Shown here: positions 21,907-33,464 of the stretch, one piece after another
Numbering within the stretch: position 1 is the stretch's first letter
Layout: every line of letters starts with the position of its first letter
From: Ascarosepion bandense
Lineage: Eukaryota; Mollusca; Cephalopoda; Sepiida; Sepiidae
DNA: 64,000 nt
Assembly (NCBI GenBank): GCA_037127315.1
Contig: JBBBDQ010000419.1
Location: 6,977,501 to 7,041,500, forward strand
Direction of reading: 5' to 3'
The notes under the pieces: generated by a model
The model's input: the letters and a program-made list of their open reading frames with translations, nothing else
What the model was told of the DNA's origin: nothing
The model's database searches: none
Position numbers and translations under genes: made by a program

Positions 21907-22315
21907 TCATTTCACCCAAGCAAGGCAATACAGCTACTGGTGCGAAGAGGGTTACAGAAAATGTTAAAACAGCGGTAAAATTTAACGATTTCGATGCTAA
22001 AAGTTGATTGAAGTTGAGAAGCCTGGTCAGGATCAAAAACATCACATACCCTTCACTGGATTTTGACAATGATCTCTAGATGTGCAGCAGGGTCATCAGA
22101 CCAAATATGGAAAAGAATTCAATGCACGGAGGAATGGTAGATTTGTAAATGGACAAGATTGATTCTAAGGAGAAAAATTCACCTTGATGTAAATCTGGTA
22201 GGACGCGTAATTATGTACGTTTGGGGAATCAGGGGAAAAAGTTTGTCAGATTAGTTGTCATGAAAATACTTCTAGAAAAGACAAAGAGAGATGCTTAATC
22301 ACACTAGCATTGATT
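21907..22315 (-). mobile_element. LINE A 3' end, internally rearranged
   Basis: It starts with TCATTTCACCCAAGCAAGGC. The order of internal blocks is shuffled: the CCAAATATGG block comes before the GTAAATCTGGTAGGACGCG block. This suggests a deletion or two joined fragments. Confidence 0.7.
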
Positions 22316-22324
22316 AAAACCTTG

Positions 22325-22605
22325 AATCAGTCAGTTAAGTGTCATACGTGATACACGCTTTGTTGATCAGAGAATTATCCCGCAGTAGGTTGCCATTACT
22401 TTCTGCGGTAAACTTGTTGCGACCAAGGCTATAGAACTCAATCTATCCTGTTATTTTATTCCATAATTGGAGGGGAAGAGACGGATTATTACTGTTCCTA
22501 AGGGAATTTGCGCGTAAGTGAATGCAAGGAATTCAATTGGAATTCAAAGTCGGCTCCCCGATTTCTCGTTCCAAGCCGATATCCACTGCACCACGACGCA
22601 CATCC
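22325..22605 (-). mobile_element. SINE S1, near full length
   Basis: Runs from the tail CAGTCAGTTAAGTGTCATAC to the head ATATCCACTGCACCACGACG. Confidence 0.85.
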
Positions 22606-22614
22606 TAAAACTTG

Positions 22615-22705
22615 AATCAGTCAGTCAGTTAAGTGCCATACGTGAAACACGCTTGGGCGATCATGTCTCGAAATAGACATGACTGACTGGGCAGAAGATT
22701 ATCCC
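22615..22705 (-). mobile_element. SINE S1, tail only
   Basis: Tail to GAAGTAGGTTA, truncated where the next plus-strand copy begins. Confidence 0.85.
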
Positions 22706-22707
22706 GA

Positions 22708-23025
22708 AGTAGGTTAGGGATGTGTGTTGTGGTGCATTGGATATCGGCTCGGAACGAGAAATCGAGGAGCCAAGTTTGAATTCCAGCCGAATTCATTGCA
22801 CTCACTTACGCACAAATACTCTTGGGAAAAGTATTAATCCGTCTATTCCTTCCAGTTATGGGTTAAATAACAGGACAGATTGGGTTCTATAACCTTGGTC
22901 GGCAACCAGTCTACCGCAGAAAGCAATGGCAACCTACTGCGGGATAATCTTCTGCCCAGTCAGTCATGTCTCTTTCGAGACATGATCGCCCAAGCGTGTA
23001 TTACGTATGGCACTTAACTGACTGA
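22708..23025 (+). mobile_element. SINE S1, full length
   Basis: One of the best preserved copies: box A (GTGGTGCATTGGATATCGG), box B (CCAAGTTTGAATTCC), the whole body, GAGACATGATCGCCCAAGCG and CACTTAACTGACTG. It lies inverted with respect to 22325-22705. Confidence 0.9.
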
Positions 23026-23029
23026 AAAC

Positions 23030-24149
23030 TTGAATACTTTGCCAAAAACCATTAAAAGTCTAAAAACGGGTACTACAGAGGAGGGCTTCCAACAAGCTGG
23101 GAAGTAGTGAGGCAATTGTTGTCGAGTTTAAAGAGAACCTATTTGGGCGACAGCTTGGGTCCCGTCACATCCGCTTGCCTTGTGGGATCCAAATTAAAAG
23201 AAAATGAACTGAAACCAGTGACGGGTTTACGCGCGTATCACTCAGTAGAACCTCCATTTTATGGAGGAAATCAGGTATGGTTACTCACATGACCTGCTCT
23301 ATTTATTTGATTGTGCATAACATAAATTACTTTCAAGGTAGAATAGTTCTGAATCTAGATTCGGAATCAGTATACTCAATTTAGTCTAAGACACGTGCTT
23401 AAACCCAAGGAGCCAAATTATTTTTTGCGCAGCCTAATCGAACGAAAGCATGTCTAAAAGCAAATGAATAATGAGTTCCTTAGGGATTTCTGTAAAGATC
23501 GACAATGAAATTACATTGTGATTTTTCTCAGTTCTAAATTAAGAACTGTAGAGAACGTGCGCTGACCAGGTTTCTTATTTCTGATAGCGTACGAGGAACT
23601 CGTTTGTTAAATGTTGTTCCGATAAGCGGCCGATGTTGTCTCATTAAATTTGCACAACTCAATTTTGTTCCGTCCTGTCAAATGTGGATACAACATAAAT
23701 ATATCGTCTTGATATTTTTTCTTTTTAGCACATTCTCTTTCTCTGTTTCTTCGTCGTTTTCACACGTTATCTGACAACTGCAGTAACCAAGCATCACAAA
23801 CGTAACCCATTCATATTTATTCTATGATCAATGAACAGGTTCATAATATCTTCAGGGAAACATTTGTGAAATGTCGGGTGTGATTCTTTCGATCGATCAA
23901 GAGCTAAAAAAAGAGCAAAGATTGAAATGAATTATAGATGCCCGTTCACTTTGAAGCTTGTATCAAGTAGCGATAATCTTACCTCGATTTAAACTGTTCG
24001 TATTCGCCGCTTTTTGTCAGATCAATTGATCAGCTTTATTGATATGAAGCAATTTTTGCCTTTCGCACGTTTTTCACGCGTCTCGTACATTGATTCTGGA
24101 TTTGTTTTACAGTTCAACGGCAGAAAAGGAAAGGAATTTTTTGCATCGT
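23030..24149. other. Unassigned sequence
   Basis: Contains open frames of 61 codons (23107-23292) and 64 codons (24014-24208, overlapping the next LINE B). Neither is recognisable. No repeat family could be assigned. Confidence 0.45.
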
Positions 24150-24840
24150 ATCAGTGGAAATTTGATTCTACAGAAGGATGCTGCGAATATCATGGACCGA
24201 GCATGTGAGCAACGATCAGTCAGTTAAGTGCCATACGTGAAACACGCTTGGGCGAATATGTTTTTTTCGAGACATAACTAACTGGGCAGAAGATTATCCA
24301 GCAGTAGGTTGTCAATTCTTTCTACGGTAGATTGGTTGCCAGCCAAGGCTATAGAACCCAATCTTCCCTGCTATTTAACCCATAACTGGGAGGAAGAGAC
24401 GGATTAATACCTTTCCCAAGGGTATTTGCGCGTAAGTTAATGCAATGAATTCAACTGGAATTTGAACTCGGCTCCCCGATTTCTCATTCCGAGCCGATAT
24501 CCAGTGCACCACAACGCACATCCATAGGGTGTTGGAAAGAATGGCAACGAAAAGGAAATTAATAGTGAGCATTAGAAAGAGACAACTGAAGTTTCTGGGT
24601 TATGCAATGAGAAAAGTGGGCTTAGAGAACCTGATCTGACAGGGCAAATAGAGGGAAAAAGAGACAGACGAAAGCAACTGATAACATATTTGAAGGGCCT
24701 GAGCAGGTGGATGACAGAACGGGGGTTGAGTTGTGTAAAAGGAAGAAAGCGTGCTAAGGACCACCAGGGATAGGGAGATGTGGAAGGCCATGATCGCCTA
24801 CGTCTTGAAAGGACAGGTCACATAGAATAAGAAGAATCGT
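24150..24840 (+). mobile_element. LINE B 3' end split by a SINE
   Basis: The LINE reads through CATGGACCGAGCATGTGAGC to 24212. It resumes at 24526 with GTGTTGGAAAGAATGG and continues to GGCCATGATCGCCTACGTC. The interruption is exactly the S1 copy at 24213-24525. Confidence 0.85.
24213..24525 (-). mobile_element. SINE S1 inserted in LINE B
   Basis: Full-length minus-strand copy from CAGTCAGTTAAGTGCC to CCACAACGCACATCC, with LINE B sequence on both sides. Confidence 0.9.
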
Positions 24841-24984
24841 GACTGGCGATGAAATGTGGATGCACTAAAATAAGCCTAAGCGTATACAATAATAAATATT
24901 ACAATTACACAAAGATCTAAAAATTAAAATCAATTCATATTAACAAGAACAAAGAATTAATCAATTTGAAGATTTTTTTATAAT

Positions 24985-25760
24985 CATTTCAACCCAAGCA
25001 AGATAGAAATGCCACTAGTGCGTAGTGGTTACAGTGAGATAATTAAAAAAGCACAGGTGAGTTTCCTGGGACACGTAATGAGGAAGAACAGCCAGAATTT
25101 GATACTCACAGGTCGGATAAATGGAAGAAGAGACAGGTGAAAGCATCACGAGACGTACTTGTTAGGTCTGAGCAAATGGTTGACGGAGCGAGGCTTGGAA
25201 GAGATACCAAGATAAAAATTACTGCGACAAGAGACAAAGCCAAGTTGAAGTCCATGATCGCCTACGTCCTGAAGGGACACGACACTTGAAGAAGAAAGAT
25301 GTCGAAGAAAAGATAAGAGATGGATAGGAATCATGTAGATAAAAGATGGTAATCTCTCAGTGAAACAAGCAAATGAAAGTGAGTTTCACACATGGAACGT
25401 GCGAGAACAGAAGCAATTAGAATAGAAGAGCAAGTTACATTTAATTATTTCTACGGTAAAGGGCTGGGATCGACGTCAATCTAGTAGTACGAATAAGTGC
25501 ACGTGGTGGCAGTATCATGATAAAATGCTTATCAAAGCGGTTACCATGAAAATACTTGTAGAAAATATAGAGGGAAGCTATATCACGTCGGTGAGAAAGT
25601 GACCGAGGGCGGGCTGCCAAGTCAGGATCGATTATATTGCAGATCCTCTTTTGTATTTTGTCGAGAATCTCAAGATGAATAGCAGGAACACCCGACCAAC
25701 TAAAGCAACATTATTCAATGCACGGATGAATGGTAGATTTATAAATATATAAAGTTATAT
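24985..25760 (-). mobile_element. LINE A 3' end split by LINE B
   Basis: The terminus CATTTCAACCCAAGCAAGAT (24988) and the first part of the UTR are followed by LINE B (about 25050-25305). LINE A then resumes with GATGTCGAAGAAAAGATAAG and continues to ACGGATGAATGGTAGATTT. Confidence 0.7.
25050..25305 (+). mobile_element. LINE B 3' end inserted in LINE A
   Basis: Starts in the CTGGGACACGTAATGAGG block. Ends with TGATCGCCTACGTCCTGAAG and a GAAGAA tail. Confidence 0.75.
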
Positions 25761-26160
25761 ATATTCTTTTATATATATTTAACCAATTAAATGTATGTCA
25801 AAAGAGGGAAAATTCAAAAATATCCCGTGTCTAGTGTAATTTTTAAATTACCACAATCTATTTTAAAAAAATTCATATTCTTGAAAATGGAAACGAATAT
25901 TATTAATTAAATCTTCTTTTCTGGAATAATTTTTTCTTGTAACGTAGATTGCTATATAAGAAAAAGTGACATTTTAATATCTTTAAAGATCGCAGTTTCA
26001 TGGTCTGGTTTGTTATCAAATGTTTGGCATCGCATTTCATCCAGCAAATATCCACATTTTGAGAAATTATGGTCTGGATTAATGTCGCATTTTTTGACTT
26101 AATTTAAAAAGTAGTTTTAGTTTTCTCAGTATTGAGATTTTTAATGACATTTTGAACTTT
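25761..26160. other. Unassigned AT-rich sequence
   Basis: No frame or repeat recognised. Confidence 0.5.
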
Positions 26161-26164
26161 TCTT

Positions 26165-27050
26165 TTTAATCATATCACCCCGAGCAAGGCGGTAATGTCA
26201 CTGATGTGCAGGGGACTACATAAGAGTAAAAATATTAGAGGAGAGTTGTAATATAACAATCCCGCCCCACCCGAGGAAGCTGAGCAAGCGGGGGCGTTTC
26301 CGGTCGTTGAAAGGAACGGATGTTTGTTTGACCTTATTTCCGGCAGTAGCGGAAATGGCTACAAGAGGCAAACAGAACAGGTGTCTCTGAGAATTACGTG
26401 GCGTGCGTGGGCGAGGCAAAATCCGGAAGTACCGGTTTGGAGATTATAAAAAAGACCTCGGCGCACGGATTTCAGGCAAGAGAAGGGACAGAGGCAGACG
26501 AGAGAGCCAGACCAGACCAGAGGAGCAACAGATACGACCCCCCCGTCAACCCCTTAGAGGCGCGCGCTCTCACTCTCTGTTCACTAGGCTACACGGTCCA
26601 TCGTCATTAATAAAAATATAACTTATATTTTTATATACATGGTGTTTGTCTGTTTATTGATATACAACAGACTGAAGAGAAGAACGAACCAGTTAGAAAG
26701 GAGCAAGAGAAGGGAGGGAATACAGGTGTGATGACAGTTGCAGAGGTGGAGAGAAAGGAAGGGATATACAGGGTGGTGAAGAAAGAACTAGGGTCAAGTG
26801 GTTAAGAGATGAGTATTGAATTTGCATTTAAATTCCTGGAGGTTGTAGCCGTCAGGAAAGCAAGAATAAGAAAGCGATTTCCACAGGCGGGAAGTGCGAG
26901 AAAAGAAGCTGCAGGAGTAGAATTGACGTCTGCATTTGGTTAATCTAACTGTGAATGAGTGAGACCCAGTTGCCAGTCTGGTTGCACGAGTAAACACCTG
27001 TTGTAGAGGCACCAGTGACTTAAGTTCGTTGGAGCAAAAAGATTGGTTTT
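26165..27050 (-). mobile_element. LINE A 3' end split by a solo LTR
   Basis: The terminus CATATCACCCCGAGCAAGGC starts the copy. After 26246 an LTR intervenes. LINE sequence resumes at 26670, and the ORF tail at 26794-27012 reads RATRLATGSHSFTVRLTK and then FFSRTSRLWKSLSY. Confidence 0.8.
26247..26669 (+). mobile_element. Solo LTR (423 bp), GC-rich
   Basis: It starts TGTAATATAACAATCCC and ends TTGATATACAACA (TG..CA). It is flanked by GAGT and GACT, a possible 4-bp target duplication with one mismatch. It has a TATA-like GATTATAAAAAAG near 26442 and an AATAAA signal near 26611. Its base composition is much richer in GC than its neighbours. No internal retroelement region is present. Family not assigned. 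Strand is inferred from the TATA and poly(A) order. Confidence 0.7.
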
Positions 27051-27089
27051 CCTTTTTTTTTTTTTGGCAGAAATTTCTTTGACTAGTGG

Positions 27090-28590
27090 ATTTTTTGTTT
27101 CTCTTTTTCTTTTTTCCTAGCCCTCTGTTAGATTCTTTGTTTCTCTTTTTCTTTTTTCCTCGCCCTCTGATAGATTCTTTGTTTCTCTTTTACTTTTTTC
27201 CTCGCCCTCTGATAGATTCTTTGTTTCTCTTTTTCTTTTTTTCCTAGCCCTCTGATAGATTCTTTGTTTCTCTTTTTCTTTTTTCCTAGCCCTCTGTTAA
27301 ATTCTTTGTTTCTCTTTTTCTTTTTTCCTAGCCCTCTGATAGATTCTTTGTTTCTCTTTTTCTTTTTTCCTCGCCGTCTGTTAGATTCTTTGTTTCTCTT
27401 TTTCTTTTTTCCTAGCCCTCTGATAGATTCTTTGTTTCTCTTTTTCTTTTTTCCTAGCCCTCTGATAGATTCTTTGTTTCTCTTTTTCTTTTTTCCTAGC
27501 CCTCTGATAGATTCTTTGTTTCTCATTTTCTTTTTTCCTAGCCCTCTGATAGATTCTTTGTTTCTCTTTTTCTTTTTTCCTCGCCGTCTGTTAGATTCTT
27601 TGTTTCTCTTTTTCTTTTTTTCCTAGCCCTCTGATAGATTCTTTGTTTCTCTTTTTCTTTTTCCTAGCCCTCTGATAGATTTTTTGTTTCTCTTTTTCTT
27701 TTTTTCCTAGCCCTCTGATAGATTCTTTGTTTCTCTTTTTCTTTTTTCCTCGCCGTCTGTTAGATTCTTTGTTTCTCTTTTTCTTTTTTCCTAGCCCTCT
27801 GTTAGATTCTTTGTTTCTCTTTTTCTTTTTCCTCGCAGTCTGTTAGATTCTTTGTTTCTCTTTTTCTTTTTTCCTCGCCCTCTGATAGATTCTTTGTTTC
27901 TCTTTTTCTTTTTTCCTAGCCCTCTGTTAGATTCTTTGTTTCTCTTTTTCTTTTTTCCTAGCCCTCTGATAGATTCTTTGTTTCTCTTTTTCTTTTTTCC
28001 TCGCCGTCTGTTAGATTCTTGGTTTTTCTTTTTCTTTTTTCCTAGCCCTCTGTTAGATTCTTTGTTTCTCTTTTTCTTTTTTCCTAGCCCTCTGATAGAT
28101 TCTTTGTTTCTCTTTTTCTTTTTTCCTCGCCGTCTGTTAGATTCTTGGTTTTTCTTTTTCTTTTTTCCTAGCCCTCTGTTAGATTCTTTGTTTCTCTTTT
28201 TCTTTTTTCCTAGCCCTCTGATAGATTCTTTGTTTCTCTTTTTCTTTTTTCCTCGCCGTCTGTTAGATTCTTTGTTTTTCTTTTTCTTTTTTCCTAGCCC
28301 TCTGTTAGATTCTTTGTTTCTCTTTTTCTTTTTTCCTAGCCCTCTGATAGATTCTTTGTTTCTCTTTTTCTTTTTTCCTCGCCGTCTGTTAGATTCTTTG
28401 TTTTTCTTTTTCTTTTTTCCTAGCCCTCTGTTAGATTCTTTGTTTCTCTTTTTCTTTTTTCCTAGCCCTCTGATAGATTCTTTGTTTCTCTTTTTCTTTT
28501 TTCCTCGCCGTCTGTTAGATTCTTTGTTTCTCTTTTACTTACTTTTTTTTTGTCCTCTGTTAGATTATTTGTTTCTTTCTTTTTTGTCCG
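27090..28590. repeat. 42-bp satellite with 126-bp higher-order repeat
   Basis: About 35 units of 42 bp, all pyrimidine-rich on the plus strand (TTTGTTTCTCTTTTTC, then CCTAGCCCTCTGATAGA). Unit variants differ at AGCCCTCTGT, AGCCCTCTGA and CGCCGTCTGT. From about 27960 they follow each other in a fixed three-unit order. Because 42 is divisible by 3, long open frames arise (for example FLFFFFPSPLIDSL). I see no evidence that they are translated. Confidence 0.95.
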
Positions 28591-29590
28591 GCTTTATTTT
28601 AGTTATCTTCTTACCCTTTTGGTCTTCAGGTTACACACTGACTATTCAGTTGACTATCCCAATCCCGCCTCGCTATCACTGGAACTGACCAAAAAGTTAA
28701 AAATAATTTTTTACCTTACTGGTAGTAACCATGTGTGTTGGGATGGGATCAACTTTATTTTAAATATTCTTAAAAGTAAGTCGTTCTTTGCATAATTTTC
28801 AACTTTTCATGCTCAATTGAATGATTGGTTTTCTTCATAAAATATGCACCCATAGAACTTTGTCTTAATTTTTCAAAATTATTTTCTAAATAGTCTGTGG
28901 TAAATTCGCCAAGCATAATAAAATTAAACCCACTATTTAGCAAATATCCAATTAGATCAATTAAGCTCTTGCACGTATGTTCATTCTTTTTGTCAGTTTT
29001 CCAGAATTAGAAATCTGACGTGGAATTCAAATGTTGCAAGAAAGTGGTGAAAAGTAGTGGTTAGCGATGGACAATACATTCATCGATGTGTTTCTTACTA
29101 ATTTTCTTACTAATGAATTCTTACTAATTAGTTTCTTACTAATTTTCGTGAATAAGAAAATATTACAAGGTCCCTTAATTAAAAGAGAAAGACGATATCG
29201 ACACTAGGATGAAATGATTTTACATTTTTTGTCGTATATTTCTAATAGCTGTAAAATAAGACATTTATTGAATTTCATTTTTAACATTAACTTTGTGATA
29301 AATTCTTCAAGAAATACAATTTTTCATTAATTTTACTTTGGAAGACGTTGATCTTAGTTAAACATCTTCCATTTATTTAATATTTACGAATGACAGAAAA
29401 ATTCAACGTACTTCAAAAATACCTTTTGTTGTGTTAAAAAAAAACATAAAATTATTTATAAGAAATTAATTTTATATTCAATATTGTCATTAAAGAATAT
29501 TATCATAAAGAAAAATATTAATTTATTTTATTTTTTCACGTAATACAATTCTTAATGACACTTTCGCACCGAAAAAGTTTGTTTAAAGTT
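28591..29590. other. Unassigned AT-rich sequence
   Basis: No repeat or frame recognised. Short direct repeats TTTCTTACTAAT lie around 29090-29140. Confidence 0.5.
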
Positions 29591-29595
29591 AAAAT

Positions 29596-30430
29596 ACAGG
29601 GTGACTCCAAAACGGCAACATTCTATCAATCCAAGAAAACCAAGAATGATGGAAGAAAAATATTTTAATCAAAGTAATTGAAACCTCGAGCATGCCATTT
29701 AAGAAACAATGATGGAACTTACATTTTTTAAAAAATTACGTCCTGTAGATGGCGTCCTCCTGTACGAATGCATTGTTGAAATTTCCTGTTGAGATTCTTC
29801 CTCATTGACCGCTGCAACATCTCAGCTGGGATACTGTGAATTTCATCATGTATTCACTGTTTTAATTCACCCAGAGTTCTTGGTCGAGTCGTTTACTCTT
29901 GAGATAATCCCACAAGAAAAAATCACAAACGGACAAATCTGGCGATCTAGGGGGGGGCATAAAATATAACCGAATCTTGAGATCACACGGTTACCGAACA
30001 ATTCTCGCACAGCCTCCCAATGTTTGCCGTGCAGTGGGTGATGTCGCTTCATCCTGTTGAAACCGGGTTTCTTGATTCTGTGAAAATTTGTTCGATTCAG
30101 GTGTCTCCACGTAACGATCCACAGTTACAATCACTGAGATCCCCTGTTCATTTTCAAAAAAATAAGGTCCGATGAGCCTATGTAATGAAAAGTACACCAT
30201 ACTGTAATCTTACTAGCTTGTAAAGGGCGCTCGTGAACTTCATTAGGATTAGTGTCTGCCCACTACCGGTAGTTCTGCTTATTCACGTAACCTGTGAGAT
30301 GAAAATGGGCCTCATCTGACATCCATAACTTGCTTAGAAATCCATCTTGATCCATGGTTACTGAAATGGCGGAGTGTTTATTTCGTGAGGTCACTGTTTT
30401 GCAGCGCTGTCGCTTGCTCATATCTGTCAA
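29596..30430 (-). mobile_element. Second mariner-like transposon, right end missing
   Basis: The left end is ACAGGGTGACTCCAAAACGG after TA. Minus-strand frames read GPYFFENEQGISV and FQQDEATSPTA (30200-29991), then LFGNRVISRFGYI. SDEAHFHLTGYVNKQNYR lies near 30330. Two catalytic-aspartate motifs are recognisable, but frames are broken. No matching right terminal repeat was found up to 30790. The family differs from the mariner at 10466. Confidence 0.8.
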
Positions 30431-30796
30431 TACACACTTCGAAAATTCCCGTTTTTTGGATCAGCCCACATTTTAAGATCAAATAACCATAAATTACTTC
30501 AGTATCTTTAATAATAAACTTAACTTCATTCAAAGAAAAAAAACTTAATTTCCTTATCAAATTCCAGCAATGAACTTTTGTGTGTTGACCGTTGGCTCCC
30601 AGTGTCTTAAGAGCTACACGCACTGTATAAATTGTCAAATTGTTTTAGTATTTGAAATTAATATTTTGATTGAGTGACTGATTATTGTTTTTTTTTTTTT
30701 ACAGCTTATCAACTTTTTCAGGTTATTTAAAGCCAGAGAACAATTTTAGTTTTTAAGATTTTTTGTGGGGAGAATTACAATCATTTAGTGATATTA

Positions 30797-31010
30797 CTAC
30801 TTAACCCATAGTTGGGGAGAAGAGGTGGATTCACACCTTTCATAAGCGAAACCAAGGGATAAGAATTCGGTTCTCCGATTAACAATTCCCAGACTTCATC
30901 GATTACACCTTCCGTACATCCAAGCTTACAGCAGCTAGTATTATCAAATGGTCACCTATCTGGGTACTGATCAGCCTCGAACTTGCTTAACTTCGAAATG
31001 TTTCGACGTG
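30797..31010 (-). mobile_element. 5S-headed composite SINE
   Basis: On the minus strand a 5S-like part (CGAAGTTAAGCAAGTTCGAG, TACCCAGATAGGTGACC, GCTGCTGTAAGCTTGG) is followed by an S1-like body (AATCGGAGAACCGAATTC and AACTATGGGTTAAG). Confidence 0.65.
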
Positions 31011-31420
31011 TTATGGTTGTAAGTTATTGAAATTTTGAATGTTGAGTAAGGTTTTTTAAACATTTCAAATTGCTGGTTTAAAATGAAATATTATAAAGTG
31101 TCTAGTTTGAGTAACTGAACAATGTTCGGGTATTTTCAGTTTTTCGTCCAGATAATCAAATCCCGATAAGTACGGATAATCGCAGGTAATGCTGTATATA
31201 TATTTATATCAGTGTCTCCGAGTGCTACTGGTAGCATGTAAATCCAATACTACCTGTCTCACAATCGGTCTATCTATGACTAAAAAGGATCCCAACTTGG
31301 GGCTTTTTCTGTGGTTATATACCCCGATATACAAGACCTATCAAAGCAAATGAACCTTATTGCAGTGTCGACGGCCATTTAGCACCCAGCCCACTGGGAG
31401 CTTTTCGATGCTTGTATAGT
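31011..31420. other. Unassigned sequence
   Basis: Nothing recognised. Confidence 0.5.
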
Positions 31421-31421
31421 A

Positions 31422-32090
31422 CTAGCAGTATAGCCCGGCGTTGCTCGTGTGTAATGAAAGCTTTAAAACTAATCCATGGTCCTGGAGCTCAGACTCTTTG
31501 GACGTTGGCACGAAAGACTAAAAAGCAATAGTTGTTTCCAGTTAAAGCGAAACCGTAGACTGAAAGAAAAATGAATGGATGTTAGTCAAATTTTGATTTC
31601 CTGATGTCGATATCAAATAAGTTTTTTTCGTCGTAAACTGAATTTTGAAGGCTAAATAAGTCCTCTGAGTAAATGGTATCAAGGCTGAGACTAAGAACTA
31701 CAATTATATCAACTTAGAAGCAAAAACTAACATAAAAGGGCTGAAAAACAAACAGACATACAGGCAGATAAATAGACACACACACGCACACACACACACA
31801 AACATCTTGCCTTATATATATATATTATCGATTTTCTGCATTATTTTAAGAACAACAACCTTGAAACTTCTGAATATCGTTTCTTATATCTTTTTCTATG
31901 AGTGTATCAAATTTGATTAAAATCGGACTACTCTTTTTTCTATAATCCGATTTTTTCGATTATCGATTTTTGATATTTATCGGGAGTACCTCGACACAAA
32001 ACCTAGCTAAGAACACTCGCAGACGTTTATAGTAAAACTGTATAAATTTTCAAGAAAATCGGTTCAGCCGTTTCCGAGGCTATAGGTAAC

Positions 32091-32133
<43 letters not shown>

Positions 32134-32157
32134 GTTCCATTTATAAATAAGTTTAGA
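31422..32157 (-). mobile_element. Helitron-like element H2
   Basis: On the minus strand it starts TCTAAACTTATTTATAAAT and ends GGGCTATACTGCTAG. It is flanked by A before TC and T after CTAG, as known for Helitrons. A short CCCG/CGGG-type hairpin lies about 8 nt before CTAG. There is an internal (CA)n and no Rep/helicase frame, so it is non-autonomous. Confidence 0.8.
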
Positions 32158-32214
32158 TGTGTTTGTATATTATGTTTGAGTTCAGTGTTGAGCTTCACCT
32201 AAAGAACCTCGTCT

Positions 32215-32310
32215 GTACGGTTATTTAACACAAATGGCGCGGAGAAGAAGTAGACTCATGCCTTTTCCAAGAATATCTGTGCGAAAGTGAATGTAATGAA
32301 AGAAAGGATG
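32215..32310 (-). mobile_element. SINE S1 fragment
   Basis: Only the central block (GGTTATTTAACACAAATGG to GCGAAAGTGAATGTAATG). Confidence 0.55.
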
Positions 32311-32870
32311 GAAAGGGTGACATTGAGATACGATGGCTCATTGGTATGACCAAAGACACATTTCAAAAGCTAAACAGAGTATGGAGAGACAGAAAGAGTT
32401 CGTTGGAAAAAAATAGCACTGGACTGATATATATCTGTTCTTCTATATGGCGGCGAATGCCAGAAAATCTCAAAGATTAAGAAGAGACTCGAAGCAACAG
32501 AAATGTAGTTCTACAGATGGATGCTGAGAATACCATGGACCGAACACCTGAGCAACGACAGGCGTTTGAAAAGGCTTCAGATTAAAAGGAAAATTGTGCT
32601 TGGCACCAGGAAGAGATAGCTGAAGTTTCTGGGACACGTAATGAGGAAAGAGGGTTTGGAGAATGTAATACTCATTAGAATGATTGAGAGAATGCGACAC
32701 AGGGGAAAGCAATGGGAGACGTACTTGATGTATTTGAGTAAGTGGATATCGGAGCAGCGTTTGGGAGAAATACGAAGAAAAAGTATTAAGAGCGACAAAG
32801 GGATAGAGATAAGTGGGGGTCCTTGATCGCCTACGCCCTGAAAGGACACTGCAAATAATGAAGAAGAAAC
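32310..32870 (+). mobile_element. LINE B 3' half
   Basis: Matches begin near GACATTGAGATACGATGGC and continue through GAACACCTGAGCAACGA and CTGGGACACGTAATGAGG to TTGATCGCCTACGCCCTG. All frames are interrupted. Confidence 0.8.
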
Positions 32871-33460
32871 ATTACATCATCTGAACTAGCTTCGATTATG
32901 TTGATTCTTCATCTTCCGTCATTTCGTCTGCCCCAACACTATGAAAATGTTATTGTAAGATACTAGATATACAAAGGCTGGCTGTAGCCTAAAAATGCAA
33001 GCCACTCAAGAAAGAATAATAATGTCATTGATACAAACAGTTGTGCTCTGGAACTATTTCTAATCACATCCTCAATGTTGCTTTTTTAGGGGGCTAAGTA
33101 TCTGATTCATTCACTCAGTCAGTTAACTATCTTAAGTAATACACGCTTGGGCGATCATGTCTCGAAAGAGACATTACTGACTCGACAGTCAGATTTTTGT
33201 TAATACTGCAAATGTGCATCAAATGAACAGTTCCGGTGTCCAGTTTTTGTGCTCTCTTCCCCATGCTAGTCTCTTCTTATTATTGGCTGGCCAAAGCAAA
33301 GGCTTCCTGGCTTCCTTGTAAAATTTTGCAAAGTAATAATAACAAACGGAATCATTTTATTTTCGTTTAGAATTATCCACTTGGCAAAAAATACTAAAAA
33401 TAGTATAAAATACATCATTTTATTTTTTTTTAAACAGCGGTAGCCTAATAATTATGGTCG
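32871..33460. other. Unassigned, with one SINE S1 tail
   Basis: An S1 tail in minus orientation lies at about 33112-33192 (CGCTTGGGCGATCATGTCTC). The rest was not recognised. Confidence 0.55.
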
Positions 33461-33464
33461 GTTG

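Noticed and set aside
23107..23292. 61-codon frame as a small protein gene
   Set aside because: Unrecognisable, and a length expected by chance in this amount of sequence.
27090..28590. CRISPR-like regular repeat
   Set aside because: Units are contiguous without unique spacers, and the genome is clearly eukaryotic.
27264..28688. 278-codon Phe/Leu-rich frame in the 42-bp satellite
   Set aside because: The unit length is a multiple of three, so all copies stay in frame. The sequence composition explains it.
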